Assembly: GCA_944385645.1 (NCBI GenBank)
Contig: CALWYA010000099.1
Location: 1-6,008, forward strand
Source: an uncultured Oscillospiraceae bacterium
GTDB lineage: Bacteria; Bacillota; Clostridia; Oscillospirales; Oscillospiraceae
DNA: 6,008 nucleotides
Direction of reading: 5' to 3'
Positions 1-3,501 of this stretch are shown piece after piece. Positions within the stretch are counted from its first letter, which is position 1; every line of letters starts with the position of its first letter. The translations under genes were made by a program, and so were the position numbers. Under the pieces are notes generated by a model. The model was not told the origin of the DNA and ran no database searches. It saw only the letters and a program-made list of their open reading frames with translations.

Positions 1-33
1 CAGCTTCTGATAATCCCGATCGGTCATGCTCAT
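1..33 (-). CDS. Start of an unidentified gene, cut by the window edge
   Basis: Only the first 11 codons are visible: ATG at 33-31, reading MSMTDRDYQKL and still open at position 1. The start is supported by a GGGAGG ribosome binding site (plus-strand 42-47) 8 nt upstream. A second in-frame ATG lies at 27-25, but the spacing favours the first. The gene follows the MATE terminator by about 70 bp, so it is probably a separate transcription unit, though I see no convincing promoter in that gap. The fragment is too short to assign a family, and no function is proposed. Confidence 0.55.
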   Translation of the reverse strand, partial: MSMTDRDYQKL

Positions 34-70
34 GTCCCGCGCCTCCCGCCGTCGCTTTTCCCTAGCTTGC

Positions 71-84
71 CCGGCCCGGGCCGG
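71..84. repeat. 14-nt GC palindrome, copy 1
   Basis: CCGGCCCGGGCCGG is a perfect 14-bp palindrome. It lies between the MATE terminator and the ribosome binding site of the left-edge gene, 37 nt upstream of that gene's ATG. The identical 14-mer recurs at 3288-3301, just upstream of fchA. In RNA it could form a 5-bp GC hairpin. Its role is unknown. Confidence 0.6.
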
Positions 85-101
85 ACTATTCCCCCCGGAT
101 G

Positions 102-139
102 AAAATCCCCCGGCGCGCTTGTTCAACGCGCCGGGGGAT
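102..139 (-). terminator. Intrinsic terminator of the MATE gene
   Basis: A perfect 13-bp inverted repeat (105-117 with 127-139, ATCCCCCGGCGCG paired with its complement) encloses a 9-nt loop. On the minus strand the stem runs directly into TTTT at 105-102. It begins 10 nt after the MATE stop codon. The plus-strand side has no T-tract, so it terminates minus-strand transcription. Confidence 0.88.
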
Positions 140-149
140 CTTGAGATGC

Positions 150-1556
150 TCACTGGGCCTCCCGGCTCCGGGAGGGGTCGTAGTCGGGCACGTGGCCCCG
201 CACCTTGGCGAAGGCCCGCTTGCGGACGATCAGCAGGAACACCAGATGGAAGAAGGCGGTGATGGCCCAGGTCACCGGGTAGGAGACGTACAGGCTGGCG
301 GGGGTGTGGTAGATGGGGAAGACCACCGCCACCCACACCAGACGCAGGCCGCAGGCCCCCACCAGGGAGGCCACCATGGGGATCACCGAGTACCCCAGTC
401 CCCGCAGGACGCCCACCAGGGTGTCCATGATGCCGCAGATGAAGTAGGGGCAGATGATATAGGACATCCGGACCAGGGCCTGGGCGATGACGTCGTCCTC
501 CCCCGGCTGAACGTAGAAGCTGGCCAGCACGTCTCCGAAGTAGTAGGCCAGATTGCCGAACACCAGCCCCACCACCGTCACGTAGAGCAGGCAGTACCGG
601 GTCACCTTGTCCACCCGGTCGCACTTGCCCGCCCCGTAGTTCTGGCCCACAAAGGTGATGGCCGACTGGTAGAAGGCGTTCATGGCGGCGTAGACGAAGC
701 TCTCGATGTTGGCCCCCGTGGAGGAGCCGGCCACCAGCACCGGGTCGTCAAAGGAGTTCAGAGAGGACTGGATCACCACGTTGGACAGGGCGAACACCAC
801 CCCCTGGAAGCCGGCGGGCAGGCCCACCTGGAGGATGCGCTTGACCACGGTTCCCTTCAGCTCCAGCTTCTTCAGGTCCAGGTGCAGCTCCCCCTCCTCC
901 TTGATGAGGCAGCGGACCACCAGGATGGCGGAGATGTACTGGGAGATGATGGTGGCCAGGGCCACGCCGGCCACGTCCAGATGGACCACCAGCACCAGGA
1001 ACAGGTTGAGCACCACGTTGACCACGCCGGCGAAGGTCAGATAGTACAGGGGCCGCTGGGTGTCCCCCTGGGCCCGGAGGATGGCCGCCCCGAAGTTGTA
1101 CACCAGGTTGGCGGGCATCCCGAAGAAGTAGATGCGCAGATAGACGGTGGCCAGGTCGATGACGTCGGTGGGGGACGACATCCACTCCAGCAGCTGCCGG
1201 ACCATGATAACCCCGAAGATCATCATGCCGATGCCGCTGATCAGGGCCAGGGTCAGGGTGGTGTGGATGTCCTCGTTCACCTTCTCCTTCCGGCCGGCCC
1301 CCAGGTCCCGGGCCACCACCACGTTGGCGCCCACCGACAGGCCCACGAACAGGTTGACCAGCAGGTTGATCAGGGAGGTGTTGGAGCCCACCGCCGCCAG
1401 GGCCTCCTTGCCCACGAACTTGCCCACCACCACCACGTCGGCCGCGTTGAACAGCAGCTGTAGCAGGCTGGACGCGATGAGGGGAATGGCGAACAGCAGG
1501 ATCTTTCCGGCCAGAGGGCCGTTGCACATATCGATCTGATGATGATGCGCCTTCAC
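150..1556 (-). CDS. MATE family multidrug/cation efflux transporter
   Basis: The 468-aa protein is an integral membrane antiporter of the MATE (multidrug and toxic compound extrusion) family, which exports organic cations or drugs in exchange for Na+ or H+. It has two homologous halves. The N-half starts with the typical stretch around residues 12-60 (GPLAGKILLFAIPL, then FNAADVVVVGKFVG and ALAAVGS), and the second half begins near residue 225 (ILQVGLPAGFQGVVFALSN). About twelve hydrophobic segments are readable, and the tail is charged and cytoplasmic (RKRAF onward). Length is slightly above the usual 440-460 aa. The start is GTG at 1556, chosen because AGGAGG (plus-strand 1564-1569) sits 7 nt upstream; an in-frame ATG at 1529 is the alternative. 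The N-terminus carries a small His run (KAHHHQ). It has its own promoter and terminator, so it is a single-gene unit with no evident link to the folate genes. The substrate cannot be predicted. Confidence 0.93.
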   Translation of the reverse strand: MKAHHHQIDMCNGPLAGKILLFAIPLIASSLLQLLFNAADVVVVGKFVGKEALAAVGSNTSLINLLVNLFVGLSVGANVVVARDLGAGRKEKVNEDIHTTLTLALISGIGMMIFGVIMVRQLLEWMSSPTDVIDLATVYLRIYFFGMPANLVYNFGAAILRAQGDTQRPLYYLTFAGVVNVVLNLFLVLVVHLDVAGVALATIISQYISAILVVRCLIKEEGELHLDLKKLELKGTVVKRILQVGLPAGFQGVVFALSNVVIQSSLNSFDDPVLVAGSSTGANIESFVYAAMNAFYQSAITFVGQNYGAGKCDRVDKVTRYCLLYVTVVGLVFGNLAYYFGDVLASFYVQPGEDDVIAQALVRMSYIICPYFICGIMDTLVGVLRGLGYSVIPMVASLVGACGLRLVWVAVVFPIYHTPASLYVSYPVTWAITAFFHLVFLLIVRKRAFAKVRGHVPDYDPSRSREAQ

Positions 1557-1613
1557 AGCACACCCTCCTTTTCTCTCTCCGACCGGGACGCGCTCTGTCG
1601 GGTTCAGCAGTTC

Positions 1614-1642
1614 ATTCTATCACAAGTCCCCTGCCCTGTCCA
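1614..1642 (-). promoter_or_regulatory. Sigma-A-type promoter of the MATE gene
   Basis: On the minus strand a -35 box TGGACA (1642-1637) is followed by a 17-nt spacer and a -10 box TAGAAT (1619-1614). TGA directly before the -10 box also gives an extended -10. Transcription would start near 1604-1608, leaving a leader of about 50 nt before the GTG. That leader contains one small hairpin, CCGAC/GTCGG (1597-1601 with 1579-1583, 13-nt loop), ending about 9 nt before the AGGAGG site. Confidence 0.78.
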
Positions 1643-1678
1643 CCCTGGGGCGGCGCAAAATCCACAAATTCTCCCCGG

Positions 1679-1715
1679 AAAACAGGGGGAGGATTGCCCG
1701 AACGGGCAATCCTCC
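1679..1715 (-). terminator. Terminator of the fchA-ftcD unit
   Basis: GGAGGATTGCCC (1688-1699) pairs perfectly with 1704-1715 around a GTTC loop on the minus strand; the inverted repeat is 13 bp if the closing C/G is counted. It begins 25 nt after the ftcD stop. The following minus-strand bases are CCCTGTTTTCC, so the U-tract is short and displaced from the stem: a strong hairpin with a modest U-tract. A 6-bp alternative, CTCCCC with GGGGAG (1671-1676 with 1686-1691), overlaps one terminator arm by four bases and could compete with the base of the stem. Confidence 0.8.
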
Positions 1716-1727
1716 TCGCGGTTGGCG

Positions 1728-1740
1728 GCCGGGGGCCGGC
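1728..1740 (-). other. Small GC hairpin abutting the ftcD stop codon
   Basis: GCCGG GGG CCGGC on the plus strand is a perfect 5-bp inverted repeat that starts directly after the TAA of ftcD. It precedes the larger terminator hairpin by 12 nt and may help protect the mRNA 3' end. In a genome this GC-rich it could also be chance. Confidence 0.35.
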
Positions 1741-2619
1741 TTACATATACAGCTGCTCCAGCTTGAAGTTGTGGACCCGCAGATAGAACTTGAGCACGTC
1801 GTGGAGGGCGTACACGGGGACGGGGCCCACCAGATCGCAGTCCACCACGCCCACCCCGTACTGGGAGGCCTCGCTCTTGATGGTCTCGAACACCCGGTGG
1901 ATGGGGGTCTTCTCATAGTTGGTCAGGTTCATGGACACCTGGACGATGCCGTCCCGGTCCTCCAGCACCAGGGCGATGGCCCGGACGCACTGATAGCCGC
2001 CGGTGGCCGCCCGGACCGCCTTGACGATCTTCTTGCCGATCTCCAGGTCCTTGGTCTGGAGGTTGACATTGAAGGCCACCAGGGGGAAGCGCACGCCGGT
2101 GACGGTGGCGCCGCTCTTGGCGTTGAAGGTGGAGGGGCCCTCGTCGGGCTTCCAGGCGGGATCCTTCATCTTCTCCTCCAGGCCCTCGTACTGGCCCTTG
2201 CGGATCTTGGGCAGGCTCTTGCGCTCCTCGCAGGTGGCGGCGTCCTCATAGTAGTACACGGGCACGCCGATGCCGCCCATGAACTTGCCGTACTCCCGGC
2301 AGATCTCCAGGGCCTCGTCGATGGTCACGTCCTTCACGGGGATGAAGGGGACCACGTCCACCGCGCCGATGCGGGGGTGGGCGCCGGTGTGCTTGGTCAT
2401 GTCAATGAGCTCCACCGCCTTGGCGGACAGGCGCTTGGTGGCCTCCAGCACCGCCCGGGGCTCCCCCTTGAAGGTGAAGACGGTGCGGTTGTGGTCGGCG
2501 TCGGAGGAGATCTCCATCAGGTCGATGGGGTCGCCGTCCAGCATGGCGTCCCGCACCTGGTCGATCAGGGCCTGATCTCTGCCCTCACTGAAATTTACCT
2601 CTGCCATCAGACATTTCAT
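1741..2619 (-). CDS. ftcD: Glutamate formimidoyltransferase
   Basis: This 292-aa cytosolic enzyme transfers the formimino group from N-formimidoyl-L-glutamate to tetrahydrofolate, giving glutamate and 5-formimino-THF, the last step of one histidine degradation route. It aligns along its length with the formiminotransferase domain of vertebrate FTCD: VNFSEGRDQALI (8-19), NRTVFTF (44-50), LIDMTKHTGAHPRIGAVDVVPFIPV (71-95), YYYEDAA (122-128), GPSTFNAKSGATVTG (161-175), FNVNL (183-187), and QVSMNLTNYEKTPIH (227-241). His81 corresponds to the catalytic His82 of mammalian FTCD, and His77 is also conserved. The cyclodeaminase domain that is fused in animals is the separate upstream gene here. The ATG at 2619 is preceded by AGGAGG (plus-strand 2629-2634) at 9-nt spacing; Met5 is a weaker alternative. 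It lies 67 bp behind fchA with no promoter between them, so the two are probably co-transcribed. Confidence 0.95.
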   Translation of the reverse strand: MKCLMAEVNFSEGRDQALIDQVRDAMLDGDPIDLMEISSDADHNRTVFTFKGEPRAVLEATKRLSAKAVELIDMTKHTGAHPRIGAVDVVPFIPVKDVTIDEALEICREYGKFMGGIGVPVYYYEDAATCEERKSLPKIRKGQYEGLEEKMKDPAWKPDEGPSTFNAKSGATVTGVRFPLVAFNVNLQTKDLEIGKKIVKAVRAATGGYQCVRAIALVLEDRDGIVQVSMNLTNYEKTPIHRVFETIKSEASQYGVGVVDCDLVGPVPVYALHDVLKFYLRVHNFKLEQLYM

Positions 2620-2675
2620 AATAAAAAACCTCCTGACTGATTCGTGGATGGATGATCCTGTTTTTGGGCGGACGG

Positions 2676-2688
2676 GAGCCGCCGGCTC
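2676..2688 (-). other. Small hairpin over the fchA stop codon
   Basis: GAGCC GCC GGCTC on the plus strand is a perfect 5-bp inverted repeat overlapping the TGA of fchA. No T-tract follows, so it is unlikely to stop transcription. It could affect processing or relative expression of the two genes, or be chance. The rest of the 67-nt gap holds only the ftcD ribosome binding site. Confidence 0.3.
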
Positions 2689-3268
2689 AGTAGCAGATGA
2701 CCTGGAGCAGCAGGTCCAGCATGTCCTCTTTCAGCTCCGCCTGGACCTTCTCGTCCTTGATCATGCCCAGGTTGGCCTGGATGTTCAGCACGCAGTCCTT
2801 CACCCCGCCCTCGGACAGGTACAGGGCGGAGGTCAGGTCGGACAGGCAGGCGGGGTTGGAGTTGCCCTTCAGCATGGCCCCCAGCTCGTGGACCCGGGCG
2901 TTGAGCCGGGCGTTGTCCCGGGGCACCCGAGCGGCCTGGGTGGCGGCGGCCTGGACGGCGGCGGAGCGGGCGGCCTTCTCCTCGTCGGTGCCCTTGGGCA
3001 GCTTGAAGGCGTCCACGATCATGCAGTAGGCCTCGGTATCCCGGACACAGCCCTCCTGGAGCTGCTCGGCCAGCCGGTCGCACTCCTCGGCGATGGCGTC
3101 ATACTGCTCCACGGTGAAGTTGACCGGCTTCTTCTTGGACAGCTTGGCCACCATGGCGATCATGCCGGCCGCCATGGCCCCGGACAGCGCGGAGGCGGAG
3201 CCCCCGCCCACGGTGGTGTCGTCCGAGTCGATGATCTTGGACAGCACTTCCGAAACAGATTCCTTCAT
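2687..3268 (-). CDS. fchA: Formimidoyltetrahydrofolate cyclodeaminase (FTCD_C family)
   Basis: The 193-aa protein belongs to the cyclodeaminase/cyclohydrolase family. It converts 5-formimino-THF to 5,10-methenyl-THF with release of ammonia; some members act as methenyl-THF cyclohydrolases. Family marks are the glycine-rich loop and helix near residues 18-40 (TTVGGGSASALSGAMAAGM; the proline usually found before GGGS is Val20 here), the segment GNSNPACLSDLTSAL (135-149) matching the family's N-x-x-A-x-SD motif, and LNIQANL (161-167). It is a little shorter than the usual ~205-210 aa. The ATG at 3268 has AAGGAG (plus-strand 3278-3283) at 9-nt spacing. The reading frame stays open far upstream, but that stretch crosses the promoter, the leader and the end of the regulator gene, so it is not coding. 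Being next to the formimidoyltransferase, it most likely acts as the cyclodeaminase of that pair. Confidence 0.92.
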   Translation of the reverse strand: MKESVSEVLSKIIDSDDTTVGGGSASALSGAMAAGMIAMVAKLSKKKPVNFTVEQYDAIAEECDRLAEQLQEGCVRDTEAYCMIVDAFKLPKGTDEEKAARSAAVQAAATQAARVPRDNARLNARVHELGAMLKGNSNPACLSDLTSALYLSEGGVKDCVLNIQANLGMIKDEKVQAELKEDMLDLLLQVICY

Positions 3269-3287
3269 GGTTATCGTCTCCTTCTGG

Positions 3288-3301
3288 CCGGCCCGGGCCG
3301 G
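3288..3301. repeat. 14-nt GC palindrome, copy 2
   Basis: This is the same CCGGCCCGGGCCGG as at 71-84. It lies between the U8 tract of the leader and the fchA ribosome binding site, 19 nt before the ATG. As RNA it could form a 5-bp hairpin just upstream of the Shine-Dalgarno sequence. It overlaps by two bases the GUCCC that can pair back to the leader stem. Confidence 0.6.
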
Positions 3302-3304
3302 GAC

Positions 3305-3407
3305 AAAAAAAAGTCCCACAAGCCGCGGGCGACAGCCGATATGATCCCGTCCCCTCCCAGCGCTGAGAGGAGCCCGGACGGCGTATTGCGCAGCGTACTT
3401 GTGAGAC
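3305..3407 (-). promoter_or_regulatory. Structured leader with terminator-like P1 stem and U8 (candidate riboswitch/attenuator)
   Basis: On the minus strand GTCTCACAAG (3407-3398) pairs over 10 contiguous positions, one of them G-U, with CTTGTGGGAC (3322-3313), and eight T follow at once (3312-3305). Inside this closing stem, CTGCG (3393-3389) can pair with CGCGG (3327-3323). A large arm forms from CCGTCC (3381-3376) with GGACGG (3352-3347), carrying a 7-bp apical stem (3370-3364 with 3359-3353, GCGC loop). Two 3-bp hairpins are possible between 3346 and 3328. A competing hairpin pairs GGGAC (3317-3313) with GTCCC (3304-3300), with the U8 in its loop. The promoter starts RNA near 3419, so a terminated product would be about 115 nt. 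It could be a riboswitch, an attenuator or a stand-alone small RNA. I see no THF, ZTP, T-box, glycine or SRP consensus. Confidence 0.55.
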
Positions 3408-3425
3408 TGCTTGTAAGCTGATAAC

Positions 3426-3454
3426 AGGATACCAAATTTTCCGCCCCTTTGCAA
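3426..3454 (-). promoter_or_regulatory. Sigma-A-type promoter of fchA-ftcD
   Basis: The minus strand has -35 TTGCAA (3454-3449), a 17-nt spacer and -10 TATCCT (3431-3426), with TGG before the -10 box giving an extended -10. The predicted start is A3419 or G3418, leaving a leader of about 150 nt before the fchA ATG. The A/T stretch at 3470-3484 lies about 15-30 bp upstream of the -35 box and might serve as an UP-like element. Confidence 0.75.
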
Positions 3455-3462
3455 GGGCGCGG
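3441..3462. promoter_or_regulatory. Dyad covering the fchA -35 box
   Basis: On the plus strand CCGCCCCTT (3441-3449) and AAGGG(C)GCGG (3453-3462) form nine pairs with one bulged C around a TGC centre. The -35 hexamer lies within it. It could be an operator. In read-through RNA from the regulator gene it would be a hairpin, but no U-tract follows, so it is a poor terminator. Directly after the regulator stop there is only a 4-bp stem (3491-3501) followed by a mixed A/T run, so the regulator has no convincing intrinsic terminator. Confidence 0.4.
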
Positions 3463-3501
3463 GGCAGGATTTAAAAATTTTAAACAGGGTCCGCCGGGCG
3501 G

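Larger units (their letters stand above)
3425..3481 (-). repeat. Direct repeat pair AAAATTT-N3/4-ATCCTG across the promoter
   Basis: On the minus strand AAAATTT, a 3-4 nt spacer and ATCCTG occur at 3481-3465 and again at 3440-3425. The two ATCCTG parts are exactly 40 bp apart, about four helical turns. The downstream copy covers the -10 box and the upstream copy precedes the -35 box. A third CCTG lies 20 bp further upstream (3488-3485). The upstream copy overlaps a perfect A/T palindrome (3470-3484, TTTAAAA-A-TTTTAAA). SARP-type BTAD regulators are known to bind direct repeats near -35, so these may be operator sites; that link is inference. Confidence 0.4.

Noticed and set aside
99..1463. 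Long open frame on the plus strand opposite the MATE gene
   Set aside because: It translates to a Gly/His/Gln/Asp-rich low-complexity protein typical of the antisense of GC-rich coding sequence, and the minus-strand MATE protein is unmistakable.
1771..2640. Plus-strand open frame opposite ftcD
   Set aside because: Same antisense pattern; the minus-strand frame encodes a full-length conserved enzyme with its catalytic histidine.
3305..3419. Known RNA classes for the leader: THF riboswitch, ZTP (pfl) riboswitch, T-box, 4.5S SRP RNA
   Set aside because: I looked for the ZTP core CCGCCUGGGC, the T-box UGGNACCGCG, the SRP GGAAG/AGCAG apical motif and the THF class I core, and found none. A covariance search could still overturn this.
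3305..3420. Leader peptide rich in histidine codons (classical attenuation)
   Set aside because: There is no ATG in the leader and no run of His codons in any frame with a ribosome binding site.
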